Notes: generated by a model not told the origin, from the letters alone. 64,000 bases of DNA from Guptibacillus hwajinpoensis (GCF_005144865.1 NZ_SWFM01000002.1:496001-560000), one strand, 5' to 3'; shown: positions 33,177 through 42,809, numbered from the stretch's first letter. Made by a program: numbers and translations.

Positions 33177-34232
33177 ATGAAAGAATTGTTCTTTTCCGTG
33201 CTTCTCGTCGTGAAGAATGAAGAGAGGTATATTCGTAAGTTGCTTGACGGTGTCTTGCAACAGGAGTTTCCTCAAGATTCATATGAAATTCTAGTAGTTG
33301 ATGGAATGTCTTCTGATCGAACGAAGGATATTGTAGAAGATGTCAGCCAAAAGAACCCGGGAAAAATACGATTGTTTGATAATCCAAAAGAAACTCTGCC
33401 AACAGGATGGAATTTAGCTATTCAGAATGCGAAAGGTCATTATATCTTAAGAGTTGATGGCCATACGATGATCCCAACCAATTTCCTACAAAGTTATTAT
33501 GATCTGATTCAGCGCAAGCCTAATATGGATTGTGTTGGTGGTGTTATAAGAACGGAAGGGAAAGGTTTCTGGGGTACCATTAATGCATATGTGTATTCAC
33601 ACCCTATGGGCGTTGGGAATTCAATGTTCCGCATTACGTCAAGCTCGAGTAGGTGGGAAGGACAAGTTGATACGGTACCCTATGGTGCGTATAAACGTGA
33701 AGTGTTCCAAAATGTCGGCTTGTTTAACGAAAACTTAAGAAGAAGTGAAGATATAGAGTTTCATGCAAGGGTTAGAAATCAAGGTGGACAATTTTACTTA
33801 TCTAGTGACATTGCTTCCACTTACTTTGCGAGAGACAGCCTGAAAGCATTTGTACAAAAATCATATGCTGATGGAAAATGGGGTATTATTGCGTCAAGTG
33901 GTACTCGAGGTGTAATGAGGTTCCGACAACTCGCGCCTTTGATGGCATTCATGACTGGAACTGCTCTTGGAGTTGGAGCATTGTTTAACGATGCTTTTCT
34001 AATCAGTTTACTGACCCTTTCAGCTGTATATCTGATGATGATCGGTGTTTCGGCACTTGGCGTCATCGAAAAACATGGTTTCCGTGCGTATATTCCGACC
34101 GTGATGCAGTTCTTTCTGCTTCATTTTACTAGAGGTCTTGGACTTGTCGGCGGATACTTTAGCAAACAATACTGGAAGGTGAAAACCGGGCATGAAAAAT
34201 GGGCAAGAATTACTACCGACCACGTTTCTTGA
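33177..34232 (+). CDS. Family 2 glycosyltransferase, ExoA-like, membrane-anchored
   Basis: A 351-residue protein. The N-terminal GT-A domain (about 1-230) has SVLLVVKNEERYIRKLL, VVDGMSSDRT, LRVDGHT (metal-binding D-x-H variant) and RRSEDIEFHARVR. Two or three membrane segments fill residues 255-330. It resembles ExoA-type transferases that build lipid-linked polymers. It starts a tag-type gene cluster and overlaps the next gene by 41 bases. Donor and acceptor are unknown. Confidence 0.75.
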   Translation: MKELFFSVLLVVKNEERYIRKLLDGVLQQEFPQDSYEILVVDGMSSDRTKDIVEDVSQKNPGKIRLFDNPKETLPTGWNLAIQNAKGHYILRVDGHTMIPTNFLQSYYDLIQRKPNMDCVGGVIRTEGKGFWGTINAYVYSHPMGVGNSMFRITSSSSRWEGQVDTVPYGAYKREVFQNVGLFNENLRRSEDIEFHARVRNQGGQFYLSSDIASTYFARDSLKAFVQKSYADGKWGIIASSGTRGVMRFRQLAPLMAFMTGTALGVGALFNDAFLISLLTLSAVYLMMIGVSALGVIEKHGFRAYIPTVMQFFLLHFTRGLGLVGGYFSKQYWKVKTGHEKWARITTDHVS

Positions 34233-34965
34233 TAATGAGACGATTCTTTCTTATCGAAAACAGTCTCAATCATTAAGTTATAAAGAAGATTTGTGGTCAT
34301 GGTATGTGTTACGCAGAATCTCAATTTATATTACACTACTATTTTGTAAACTACGCTTAAAGCCGAATACAGTGAGTTGGATGAGTGTTTTCTTTATTTT
34401 ATTATCTGGCTTATCGCTCGTTATGGCGACACCAATGTCAATTGTGTTCGCTGCACTGTTCTATAATATAGGCTACTTATTTGACTGTGTTGATGGAGAA
34501 CTTGCAAGAATAACGAAACAAACATCATCAAAAGGCTACTATATCGATATTATTATTCAAGCTGCGGCACTTCCCGTATTTCTATCAATGGTTTTGACAG
34601 TATTAAGGGAAAGTGGTCTGCTTCATGTTACTATACTCGAAATGACACTTGTTTACGTGACCTTTGTGGCTATTATTATGGCATTGCTTGTGCCTATTGC
34701 TTATCAGTTAACGAAATTAACAATGTCACAATCAACCACTCAGGATCCAGTTAACTCGATTCGAGATGGCTCATTCTTTTTTGATGTTGTAGCTGTTCTG
34801 CTTGGCTTACCAGGTTTCTTCGTTGCAATTGTCGTTATTGCCATTATTGAGCAAACAACAGGAACAGATTTATTGCTTTACTATGTGATGTTTTTCTTAG
34901 CGATGCTTGTTATTAAGACAAGCTTACGCGTTTTCATTACATCCCGTTCATTTGATCGAACCTAG
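34192..34965 (+). CDS. CDP-alcohol phosphatidyltransferase family protein with altered catalytic motif
   Basis: A 257-residue membrane protein. The family motif reads D98-C-V-D101-G-E-L-A105-R106, then eight residues, G115, three, D119, three, Q123. The last position is normally Asp, the proposed catalytic base, but is Gln here. The family transfers a phosphoalcohol from CDP-alcohols to another alcohol. Beside tagD and TagF-type genes it could use CDP-glycerol in wall polymer priming, or be non-catalytic (both inference). Translation probably couples with the overlapping GT2 gene. Confidence 0.7.
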   Translation: MKNGQELLPTTFLDNETILSYRKQSQSLSYKEDLWSWYVLRRISIYITLLFCKLRLKPNTVSWMSVFFILLSGLSLVMATPMSIVFAALFYNIGYLFDCVDGELARITKQTSSKGYYIDIIIQAAALPVFLSMVLTVLRESGLLHVTILEMTLVYVTFVAIIMALLVPIAYQLTKLTMSQSTTQDPVNSIRDGSFFFDVVAVLLGLPGFFVAIVVIAIIEQTTGTDLLLYYVMFFLAMLVIKTSLRVFITSRSFDRT

Positions 34966-35097
34966 TACTTCTGTACAGTTCTATTATAAATCAAAAGCTT
35001 TCAATGTGTTGTTAAGTGTTATTAAAAATTGTAAATTGTTTGTTAATTCGTGTCTCGTGAAGAAGTTTATTTAAACAAAATAACTGGAGGGGTCGAA

Positions 35098-35493
35098 ATG
35101 AAGAAGGTTTTGACTTACGGTACGTTTGATTTATTGCATTGGGGACATATTAATTTATTGAAGAGAGCTAAGGATCTTGGCGACTATTTAATTGTAGCTA
35201 TTTCAACTGATGAATTTAATGAAATCAAGAATAAAAAAGCGTACCATAGCTATGAGAATCGCAAAATGATTCTAGAAGCGATTCGCTATGTTGATGAAGT
35301 AATTCCTGAAGAACATTGGGAACAAAAAGTGGAAGACGTGAAGAACCATGATGTGGATATCTTCGTAATGGGTGATGACTGGGAAGGGAAGTTTGATTTC
35401 CTAAAGGACCACTGTGAAGTTATTTATCTACCACGTACTGCAGGAATTTCAACTACTAAAATTAAAAAAGAACTGCTTGTATCCAACGGCTAA
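35098..35493 (+). CDS. tagD: Glycerol-3-phosphate cytidylyltransferase
   Basis: About 131 residues from ATG 35098, after ACTGGAGGGGTCGAA; the upstream frame has no good start. The cytidylyltransferase signatures are GTFDLLHWGH near residue 8 and RTAGISTTKIK near the C-terminus. It makes CDP-glycerol, the donor for poly(glycerol phosphate) wall teichoic acid polymerases encoded just downstream. Confidence 0.93.
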   Translation: MKKVLTYGTFDLLHWGHINLLKRAKDLGDYLIVAISTDEFNEIKNKKAYHSYENRKMILEAIRYVDEVIPEEHWEQKVEDVKNHDVDIFVMGDDWEGKFDFLKDHCEVIYLPRTAGISTTKIKKELLVSNG

Positions 35494-35538
35494 ACGATCG
35501 GCAGTAGATAATAATTATTTGGGGTGCTAGGAATTTTT

Positions 35539-37692
35539 ATGGGACAAATCAGCGTAATTCTAACCGTTTATAATAAAGAAGATTATATTGAAAAGTGTCT
35601 AGCTTCTTTGCTAAACCAGACGTACAGAGATCTTGAAATCATCCTGATTGATGACGCGTCAACTGATGGAAGCGGAGAGATCATTCAGCGATACAATGAT
35701 CCGAGGTTAAAGATTCACCATCTCGAAACAAATGTTGGTGTAGCGAAAGCGCGCAATATTGGGATCGGGTATGCTTCGGGAGAATATATCTATTTTGTGG
35801 ACGGTGACGATTACCTTGCCCCATATACGCTAGAGCTCTTGGATCAGCATATCGGAGAATATCCTATGATTGGTGGCTCAATCTTCAAAGGTGGAAAGGT
35901 TGAGCTTCCACTCGACATTGGAGAAGACTCCTATAATCTACGTGAGCTACGTGGAGGTAGGAAGGTCAAAGCGCTGAGAAGAAGAAGTTCTGTTAATTTG
36001 CTTATTCGTAAAGACTATATAGAAGAAATCGGTCTTCATTTTGATGAGCAAGCCACGTTCTACACAGATCTTTCTTTCTCAATTCCTGCGATTATGAATA
36101 CTGATATTATTCCGATGATAACGGGGCTTCCTACCTATGTAAAAGGGGAGTGCTATGATCCAATCGATCATCCTACCTTAATGCTTCATTCGGTAGAGGA
36201 GAAGCTCCCAGATTTGTTCTATATTTATCATAAGATGAAGTTATCCTATGGAGGTACAAAAAGCATTAGTCGGTACCTGGATCTTCTTCTTTTGAATTAC
36301 TACTCTAGAAGTATTACGAACAAAGCAGCGAAGGAGCCAAATGTTTTATTTGATCACTTTACTGCATTGAAAAATAGCCTTGCGCTTGTTGCACCAGGAA
36401 GAATCAAGCGACGGAACATCATTGAGCGAAGAGAGCATCGTTTAATTCAAAAAGGTAATAAGGATGCTGTTTTAAAATCAATGAAATTTCGAAGAAGTTT
36501 ACGAGAATGGCGCAGAGCATTTAGGAAGAAGCATCTTCTTATGCGTCAGGTCTATCGATCTTTTCTTATTAAAATGCCAATTAAACGTCGAAAAGTTCTT
36601 CTCGAAAGTTTCGGTGGTAAAGGCTATTCAGATAGTCCGCGGTATATTTACGAGGAGTTATTAAAGAGTGATCAAAAATATGATTACTTGTGGGTATATG
36701 ATAAAAAGAAGAAAGACATACCGGGTAATCCTAAACAGGTGCGTCGCTTAAGTCCAGCTTATTACTATCACTTAGCTACAGCGAAATACTGGGTATCCAA
36801 TGCACGAATGCCTAACTTTGCGATTAAAAGGCCGGAAACGGTTTATCTGCAAACGTGGCATGGCACACCATTAAAGAAGCTTGCAGCTGATATGAAGGAA
36901 GTACGCATGCCTGGTACAACCACTGAGAAATATAAGCGGAATTTCTATAGTGAATCACAGAAATGGGACTACCTTGTTTCACCGAATGATTATTCAACGA
37001 ACATTTTCAGAAGAGCTTTCAAGTTTGGTAATGAAATGCTTGATGTAGGGTATCCAAGAAATGATATTCTTTACCTTGATGATGAGGAAAAAGTTCGTCG
37101 TCAGCAGGAGATAAAGGCTAGCATAGGCATCCCTTTAGATAAAAAAGTTATTCTATATGCCCCAACATGGCGGGATGACGAGTTTCATGGGAAAGGTAAG
37201 TACAAGTTTGAAATTAAGCTTGATCTCATGAAAATGCAGGAACGTCTTGGTGATGAATACGTTATTGGTTTAAGGATGCACTATTTAATTGCAGATCATA
37301 TCGATACAACTGGTATGGACGAATTCGTTTATAACTTATCTGATTATGGAGATATTGCAGAGCTTTATTTACTATCCGATGTGTTAATTACGGACTACTC
37401 ATCCGTGTTCTTTGATTTCGCAAACTTGCGTCGTCCGATTCTATTTTTCACCTATGATATTGCTAAATACCGTGATTCACTACGCGGGTTTTATATGGAC
37501 TTTGAGAATGAAGCCCCTGGTCCATTGCTGCAAACGTCTGATGCTGTTCTCGATGCGATTGAAAACATCGGACAAATTGAGAATGACTATGAAAGCAAGT
37601 TCAATGCTTTTTATGATAAGTATTGTCATCTTGATGATGGACATGCTGCTAAGAAAGTCATTAATAGAGTGTTTGAGCCAGAAAAGGCTTAA
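35539..37692 (+). CDS. Bifunctional GT2 glycosyltransferase / CDP-glycerol glycerophosphotransferase
   Basis: About 717 residues from ATG 35539 (AGGA 6 bases before). Domain 1 (about 1-220) is a GT2 transferase: SVILTVYNKEDYIEKCLASL, IDDASTDGSG, YFVDGDDYL. A basic linker follows. Domain 2 (about 345-715) is TagB/TagF-like: LLESFGGKGYSDSPRYIY, TWHGTPLKKLA, YPRND, APTWRDDEF, RMHYLI and TDYSSVFFDFA. TagF domains polymerise glycerol phosphate from CDP-glycerol on the inner membrane face. The fusion suggests one protein makes a mixed glycosyl/glycerol-phosphate unit (inference). A hairpin follows. Confidence 0.82.
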   Translation: MGQISVILTVYNKEDYIEKCLASLLNQTYRDLEIILIDDASTDGSGEIIQRYNDPRLKIHHLETNVGVAKARNIGIGYASGEYIYFVDGDDYLAPYTLELLDQHIGEYPMIGGSIFKGGKVELPLDIGEDSYNLRELRGGRKVKALRRRSSVNLLIRKDYIEEIGLHFDEQATFYTDLSFSIPAIMNTDIIPMITGLPTYVKGECYDPIDHPTLMLHSVEEKLPDLFYIYHKMKLSYGGTKSISRYLDLLLLNYYSRSITNKAAKEPNVLFDHFTALKNSLALVAPGRIKRRNIIERREHRLIQKGNKDAVLKSMKFRRSLREWRRAFRKKHLLMRQVYRSFLIKMPIKRRKVLLESFGGKGYSDSPRYIYEELLKSDQKYDYLWVYDKKKKDIPGNPKQVRRLSPAYYYHLATAKYWVSNARMPNFAIKRPETVYLQTWHGTPLKKLAADMKEVRMPGTTTEKYKRNFYSESQKWDYLVSPNDYSTNIFRRAFKFGNEMLDVGYPRNDILYLDDEEKVRRQQEIKASIGIPLDKKVILYAPTWRDDEFHGKGKYKFEIKLDLMKMQERLGDEYVIGLRMHYLIADHIDTTGMDEFVYNLSDYGDIAELYLLSDVLITDYSSVFFDFANLRRPILFFTYDIAKYRDSLRGFYMDFENEAPGPLLQTSDAVLDAIENIGQIENDYESKFNAFYDKYCHLDDGHAAKKVINRVFEPEKA

Positions 37693-37714
37693 TTGAAAAG
37701 CTGAATAACGCTAG

Positions 37715-37762
37715 AACAGGATACTGCCGCTGGTTAAGGCGATATGGCATTATCCTGTTTTT
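37715..37762 (+). terminator. Hairpin between the two glycerophosphotransferase genes
   Basis: AACAGGATA and TGCC pair with GGCA and TATCCTGTT, then TTTTCTAG. It may attenuate transcription into the second gene. Confidence 0.65.
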
Positions 37763-37814
37763 CTAGAGAGCTATTTAAGCATCAACTACTTGTTGAGAGT
37801 AAGGTGTCAAGTTC

Positions 37815-39017
37815 ATGAAAAAGCTATTAAAAATGCTGAAAATATATCCTTTAATGAAAGCGTTCAGTCGACTGCTGTTTGTAGCTCTTGGTCGTTTTCC
37901 AGCAAATAAACGCCTCGTTATTTTTGAGAGCTTTTCGGGTAAACAGTACAGCTGTAATCCGAGAGCGATCTACGAATATCTTGTGGATCATGACTACGAT
38001 CTTGAAATGATCTGGAGCGTTGAGGAATCTCATGCTGAATCCTTTCGAAAAAGGGGTATACCAACAGTAAGGCGCTTTTCGCTTAGATGGTTCTATCTTA
38101 TGGCGCGTGCCAAATACTGGGTAACAAACAGTCGCATGTCGCTTTGGATTCCAAAGCCAGCTCATACTGTGTATGTTCAAACGTGGCATGGTACACCACT
38201 TAAAAAGCTTGCTGGTGATATGGATGAAGTCTATATGCCAGGTACCAATACGGTGTCTTATAAGAATAATTTCTACAAGGAAGCTGCCAAGTGGGATTAT
38301 CTTATTTCACCAAATCGGTATTCAAGTGAAATATTTGAGCGAGCGTTCGGTTTTAAGAAAAACATGATTGAATCAGGCTATCCACGCAATGATCGGCTTC
38401 ATTTGGATAACGCGCAGGATAAAATTGATTCATTAAAACAGATCTATGGAATTCCAGTTGAGAAGAAAGTCGTATTGTACGCACCAACGTGGCGAGATGA
38501 TGAATTCTATCAAGCAGGGAAGTATAAGCATGAACTGAAACTTGATCTGGATATGCTGAAACACGAAATTGGCGATGAGTATGTTATTGTTTTACGGATG
38601 CATTATTTAATCGCGGAACAATTTGATCTCTCTCGTTATGAAGGTTTTGCGTTTGATTTGTCTGTTGGCGTTGATGTAAATGATCTATATTTAATGTCAG
38701 ATGTACTCATTACGGATTATTCATCCGTATTCTTTGATTTTGCGAATCTAAGACGTCCGATTATTTTCTTCGCTTATGATTTGGCATCTTATCGAGACAA
38801 ATTACGTGGTTTCTATTTTGATCTTGAAGTAGAAGCCCCGGGACCAGTGGTTACAACCTCTGCAGAAGTTTTGAAAGCCATCCAAACGTTTGAGAACGAA
38901 GGGTTTGGCGCATTCGAGGAAAAGTACAATGATTTCTATAATACGTATTGTTACCTCGAAGGAGGGTCTGCTACCAAAAAGGTTGTTGACCAAATTTTTG
39001 TTAGTGAGGCAAAATAA
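37815..39017 (+). CDS. CDP-glycerol glycerophosphotransferase (TagB/TagF family)
   Basis: A 400-residue stand-alone version of the second domain of the previous protein, strongly similar to it (FESFSGKQYSCNPRAIYEYL, TWHGTPLKKLAGDM, APTWRDDEF, RMHYLIA, TDYSSVFFDFANLRRPI). The start ATG has AAGGTGTCAAG before it. It may be the primase (TagB-like) or polymerase (TagF-like). The pair probably arose by duplication. It lies 2 bases before tagG. Confidence 0.85.
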   Translation: MKKLLKMLKIYPLMKAFSRLLFVALGRFPANKRLVIFESFSGKQYSCNPRAIYEYLVDHDYDLEMIWSVEESHAESFRKRGIPTVRRFSLRWFYLMARAKYWVTNSRMSLWIPKPAHTVYVQTWHGTPLKKLAGDMDEVYMPGTNTVSYKNNFYKEAAKWDYLISPNRYSSEIFERAFGFKKNMIESGYPRNDRLHLDNAQDKIDSLKQIYGIPVEKKVVLYAPTWRDDEFYQAGKYKHELKLDLDMLKHEIGDEYVIVLRMHYLIAEQFDLSRYEGFAFDLSVGVDVNDLYLMSDVLITDYSSVFFDFANLRRPIIFFAYDLASYRDKLRGFYFDLEVEAPGPVVTTSAEVLKAIQTFENEGFGAFEEKYNDFYNTYCYLEGGSATKKVVDQIFVSEAK

Positions 39018-39019
39018 GC

Positions 39020-39823
39020 ATGAATTCGATGATGGCAGTTTTAAAAGAACAAGTAAGCAACTTTTACCTGATTAATCGTCTTTCGGTTTATCAGGTGAAA
39101 AGTACAAATAATAATAACTATCTTGGCATGGTTTGGGAAATTCTTAATCCGCTGTTTCAAATGAGTATTTACTGGTTTGTCTTTGGATTTGGGATTCGAA
39201 ACGGAAATCCTGTAGATGGAATTCCTTTTGTATTGTGGATGTCGGCAGGACTAGTCGTATGGTTCTTTTTTAATCCAGCTGTCATTCAAGGATCTAAGTC
39301 CATTTACACAAGATTGTCGATGGTTTCGAAGATGAATTTCCCAATGAGTACGATTCCGAGCTTTGTGATCATGTCGGTCTTTTATCAGCATTTGATCTTA
39401 CTCGGTATCTACTTTGCGGCGGTGTTGATGACAGGTCAGGGTTTGTCCTGGCACCTGATTCAGTTGCCGTATTATATGTTTGCACTAATCATGTTGATTT
39501 TTGCTATCTCGCTCATTACGTCGACGCTATCGACGATCGTACGAGATGTGCATAAAATGTTGCAGTCGTTTATTCGTATGTTTCTTTATTTAACTCCAAT
39601 TCTTTGGACAATTGATTCCCTGCCAAGTTTTATCCAGGTAGGAATGAAACTTAATCCACTGTATTATGTAGTGGAAGGCTACAGAGATGCACTTCTAGGC
39701 ATGGGCTGGGTTCATCAAACGCTTCAATACACCCTCTATTATTGGGTGGTTGTACTGTTATTATTGATGATTGGTTCATACCTTCATATGAAGTTCAAAA
39801 GTCATTTCGTAGACTATATCTAA
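39020..39823 (+). CDS. tagG: Teichoic acid ABC exporter permease
   Basis: A 267-residue ABC-2 type permease with six membrane segments (NNNNYLGMVWEILNPLFQMSI at the N-terminus in part; NPLYYVVEGYRDALLG near the C-terminus). TagG with TagH flips lipid-linked teichoic acid out of the cell. Length close to B. subtilis TagG. Confidence 0.9.
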   Translation: MNSMMAVLKEQVSNFYLINRLSVYQVKSTNNNNYLGMVWEILNPLFQMSIYWFVFGFGIRNGNPVDGIPFVLWMSAGLVVWFFFNPAVIQGSKSIYTRLSMVSKMNFPMSTIPSFVIMSVFYQHLILLGIYFAAVLMTGQGLSWHLIQLPYYMFALIMLIFAISLITSTLSTIVRDVHKMLQSFIRMFLYLTPILWTIDSLPSFIQVGMKLNPLYYVVEGYRDALLGMGWVHQTLQYTLYYWVVVLLLLMIGSYLHMKFKSHFVDYI

Positions 39824-39838
39824 TAAGGACTGTCGTTT

Positions 39839-40693
39839 ATGAGTTATTCAGTAAAACTAAACGGTATTACCAAAAAATATAAAATGCACCGACAGAACTC
39901 CGATAAGCTTAAGGACATTATTTTACCTGGAGGCTATGGGGAAGATTTCTATGCGATTCGTGACCTGACCTTTGAAGCTGGCAAGGGTGATATTATTGGG
40001 ATTATCGGTGTAAACGGGTCGGGTAAATCAACGTTCTCCAATCTTGTTGCTAACATTACACCACCAACAAGTGGTGAGATTGAAGTGAAAGGCGATGTCT
40101 CGCTCATAGCGGTATCTGCTGGTTTGAACAAAGAACTGACTGGCCGTGAGAACATTGAACTGAAGCTTTTAATGATGGGTTATAAGAAAAATCAGATTGA
40201 AGAGATGAAGCCAGACATCATTGATTTTGCCGATATTGGTAAATTTATCGATATGCCTGTTAAAAAATATTCAAGCGGTATGAAGTCGCGCCTTGGATTC
40301 TCTATCTCCATTAGCGTTGATCCAGATGTACTCATAGTGGACGAAGCATTATCTGTTGGTGATAAAACGTTCGCTGATAAGTGTCTTTCGAAAATGAATG
40401 AGTTTAAAGAGCGTGGCAAGACGATCTTCTTCGTCAGTCATTCCAACGGACAGATTAAGAAATTCTGTAATAAGGCATTGTGGCTAGAGCATGGAACAAT
40501 TCGTGAATATGGTCCAATGAAAGAAGTTATGCCGCATTATGAGGCATTCATTAAAGAGTACAAATCATGGTCGAAAGAAGAGAAACGCCGTTTTAAAGAA
40601 GAGGGTATTAAGAAACAAGAAGGACTCGCGACAGCTGAATCAGCTAGTGGCGAAGAGAAAGAGAAACGTAAAAAGTCCTGGATCCTTTTTTAG
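39839..40693 (+). CDS. tagH: Teichoic acid ABC exporter ATPase, short form
   Basis: A 284-residue ATPase with Walker A GVNGSGKST, signature KYSSGMKSRLG, Walker B VLIVDEALSVGD and H-loop FFVSHS. B. subtilis TagH is about 527 residues; this protein lacks its long C-terminal extension and ends in a charged tail (EEKEKRKKSWILF). It lies 15 bases after tagG. Confidence 0.9.
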   Translation: MSYSVKLNGITKKYKMHRQNSDKLKDIILPGGYGEDFYAIRDLTFEAGKGDIIGIIGVNGSGKSTFSNLVANITPPTSGEIEVKGDVSLIAVSAGLNKELTGRENIELKLLMMGYKKNQIEEMKPDIIDFADIGKFIDMPVKKYSSGMKSRLGFSISISVDPDVLIVDEALSVGDKTFADKCLSKMNEFKERGKTIFFVSHSNGQIKKFCNKALWLEHGTIREYGPMKEVMPHYEAFIKEYKSWSKEEKRRFKEEGIKKQEGLATAESASGEEKEKRKKSWILF

Positions 40694-40733
40694 AGTAGTT
40701 GCTTCTTTCTGATTGGTATTTAGTTCGATTCGT

Positions 40734-40761
40734 AAACCGTCCTCGTGTAGGGCGGTTTTTG
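40734..40761 (+). terminator. Terminator after tagH
   Basis: AAACCGTCC-loop-GGGCGGTTT, then TTG. It ends the surface-polymer operon. Confidence 0.75.
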
Positions 40762-40777
40762 TTTAATTGCTTTAACC

Positions 40778-40910
40778 AAAGGCTGTTTTCTAAAAAAAGA
40801 TTGTTGCTATTAAGGTGCTCAACGCCCGCCCCGCACAAAGCGAGCATGCTGAAGCGCAAATCAACCAATGCTCTCATTGCAGCACCAATGCCTTCTAAAA
40901 CAGCTAATCA
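40778..40910. repeat. MITE-like element, copy E (degenerate)
   Basis: Left end AAAGGCTGTTTTCTA...ATTGTTGC is clear. The core keeps CGCCCGCCCCGC and AAAGCGAGCATGCTG. The right end is decayed (near CTAAAACAGC), so the boundary is approximate. The galE gene follows; an extended -10 (TGGTATGAT, 40926-40934) may start it. Confidence 0.6.
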
Positions 40911-40979
40911 AAATAAGGATATTTATGGTATGATGAGAAGAGATTTTTTGTTGTTCGATTAGTGAATGGGGGAATAGAA

Positions 40980-42020
40980 ATGGCTATTTTGGTAACAGGT
41001 GGAGCAGGGTACATTGGAAGTCATACTTGTGTACAGCTCCTGAATCACGGATCTGATATTGTCGTTGTAGATAACTTTTCTAATAGTAAAATGGAATCGC
41101 TCGATCGTGTGCGCGAGCTAACGGAAAGAGATTTCCCTTTCTATGAAGTTGATTTACTCGATCGTAAATCTCTTGAACAGGTATTTGAGCAGAATGACAT
41201 TGAAGCCGTTATTCATTTTGCGGGATTAAAAGCAGTTGGTGAATCTGTATCCATGCCGCTTCATTATTACCACAACAATTTAACAGGTACATTTGTACTT
41301 TGTGAAGTGATGGAAAAGTACAATGTACGTAACATTGTGTTTAGCTCGTCAGCTACTGTATATGGCATGCCAGATGTAATGCCGATTACAGAAGAAGCAC
41401 CGCTAAGTGCAACAAACCCTTATGGTCAGACAAAGCTGATGATTGAACAAATTCTACGTGACCTTCATGTGGCTGATTCAAATTGGAGTATTGCACTTCT
41501 TCGTTACTTCAATCCAATTGGTGCACATGTAAGTGGTCGAATTGGTGAAGACCCGAATGGGATTCCGAATAACTTGATGCCATTTATTAGTCAGGTAGCT
41601 GTCGGAAAGCTTGAGCAGCTCAGCGTGTTTGGTGATGATTATGATACAGCAGATGGGACAGGGGTTCGCGATTATATTCACGTTGAAGATCTTGCGAATG
41701 GCCACCTTAAAGCGCTTGAACATGTTCTTGGTACAACAGGAGTCGAAGCCTATAATCTAGGGACAGGTAATGGCTATAGCGTTCTCCAGATGGTGAAGGC
41801 TTTTGAAGAAGCAACAGGCAAAGAAGTAAAGTATTCCGTGGCACCACGTCGCCCAGGCGATATCGCAGAATGCTATGCAGATCCAACAAAAGCGAGAGAA
41901 GAGCTTGGCTGGGTTGCAGAAAAAGGAATTGAAGAAATGTGCCGCGATACATGGCGCTGGCAGTCTGAGAATCCTGACGGTTATAAAAGTGGTCAAAAAA
42001 GGGGTCAGGTGCGTACCTGA
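40980..42020 (+). CDS. galE: UDP-glucose 4-epimerase, copy 1
   Basis: About 346 residues from ATG 40980 (GGGGGAATAG before it). The NAD-binding [11 protein letters not shown], catalytic SSSATVYG and YGQTK, and the [20 protein letters not shown] region are typical GalE features. It interconverts UDP-glucose and UDP-galactose, here probably for surface polymer synthesis since it follows the tag cluster. The natural C-terminus is extended by QKRGQVRT read from a P1 repeat, which also gives the stop. A second galE lies at 57697. Confidence 0.92.
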   Translation: MAILVTGGAGYIGSHTCVQLLNHGSDIVVVDNFSNSKMESLDRVRELTERDFPFYEVDLLDRKSLEQVFEQNDIEAVIHFAGLKAVGESVSMPLHYYHNNLTGTFVLCEVMEKYNVRNIVFSSSATVYGMPDVMPITEEAPLSATNPYGQTKLMIEQILRDLHVADSNWSIALLRYFNPIGAHVSGRIGEDPNGIPNNLMPFISQVAVGKLEQLSVFGDDYDTADGTGVRDYIHVEDLANGHLKALEHVLGTTGVEAYNLGTGNGYSVLQMVKAFEEATGKEVKYSVAPRRPGDIAECYADPTKAREELGWVAEKGIEEMCRDTWRWQSENPDGYKSGQKRGQVRT

Positions 42021-42063
42021 CCCCCTCCGAAGACAAATGTCCCTCTACAGAGGACACTTGAGC
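42001..42063. repeat. Extended P1 element at the end of galE
   Basis: The palindrome GGGGTCAGGTGCGTACCTGA (42001-42020) plus CCCC, then a second part with AAGACAAATGTCCCT and GAGGACACTTGAG that recurs after the next gene (42739-42803). Confidence 0.8.
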
Positions 42064-42169
42064 CCGCTCTCTAATAGAGCGGGTTTTTTTGTTTAAGATG
42101 AACTTCTCTTGTTATAATACCTATGATGGTATCTAAGAATAGGTAAGAAATTCTAAGGAGGTTCTTATT

Positions 42170-42736
42170 GTGGCTGGTAAACGATTCAAACCAGGTAAGG
42201 CGGATCGACTTCTAGATCCGAAACGAAGGGAAATCATTTCACCGGAACAGGTGATAGCTCATCTTGACATAAAGGCAACGGATCATGTTGCTGACTTTGG
42301 GGCAGGTAATGGGTACTTTACATTGCCATTAGCGGAAGCGACTGAAAAGGTTTACGCTGTTGATATTGAAAAGCAGATGTTAGATCTTCTTCGGAAGCGT
42401 GCAGCTGAAACAGGTGGAGCGGATGGTATCGAGTACGTGGTAAGTAGTCTTGAAGAAGTTAATCTGGCTGATCACGTAGCTGACAAAGCGGTTGCGGCTT
42501 TTGTGATTCATGAAGTACCCGATCTCACGAAAGCATTTCAAGAGTTCAAGCGAATCATTAAGCCGGGGCAGAAATTGCTTGTGCTCGAATGGGAAGCGAT
42601 TGAAATGGATATGGGGCCTCCACTCCATGAGCGGATTTCTTCTGAGAAAATGAAAAAGATTTTTGAAGAGAATGGTCTTGAGCCAGAGGTAAACCATTTT
42701 CATGAAGCGGTATATGGAGTAACAGCGAAGATATAA
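42170..42736 (+). CDS. Class I SAM-dependent methyltransferase
   Basis: A 188-residue protein with a GTG start after AAGGAGGTTCTTATT. The SAM-binding motif I is ADFGAGNGYFTLPLA near residue 41, with YAVDIEKQML (motif post I) and FVIHEVPDLTKAF near 113. A small UbiE/Methyltransf_11-type enzyme; substrate unknown. Flanked on both sides by extended P1 elements. Confidence 0.8.
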   Translation: MAGKRFKPGKADRLLDPKRREIISPEQVIAHLDIKATDHVADFGAGNGYFTLPLAEATEKVYAVDIEKQMLDLLRKRAAETGGADGIEYVVSSLEEVNLADHVADKAVAAFVIHEVPDLTKAFQEFKRIIKPGQKLLVLEWEAIEMDMGPPLHERISSEKMKKIFEENGLEPEVNHFHEAVYGVTAKI

Positions 42737-42738
42737 AA

Positions 42739-42803
42739 GGGGGTCAGGTGCGTACCTGACCCCCTCCAAAGACACTTTTCCCTTTATTGAGAACACTTAA
42801 GAT
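42739..42803. repeat. Extended P1 element after the methyltransferase gene
   Basis: GGGGGTCAGG-TGCGTA-CCTGACCCCC followed by CTCCAAAGACA...GAGAACACTTAAG, similar along its length to 42001-42063. Confidence 0.8.
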
Positions 42804-42809
42804 ATTAGG

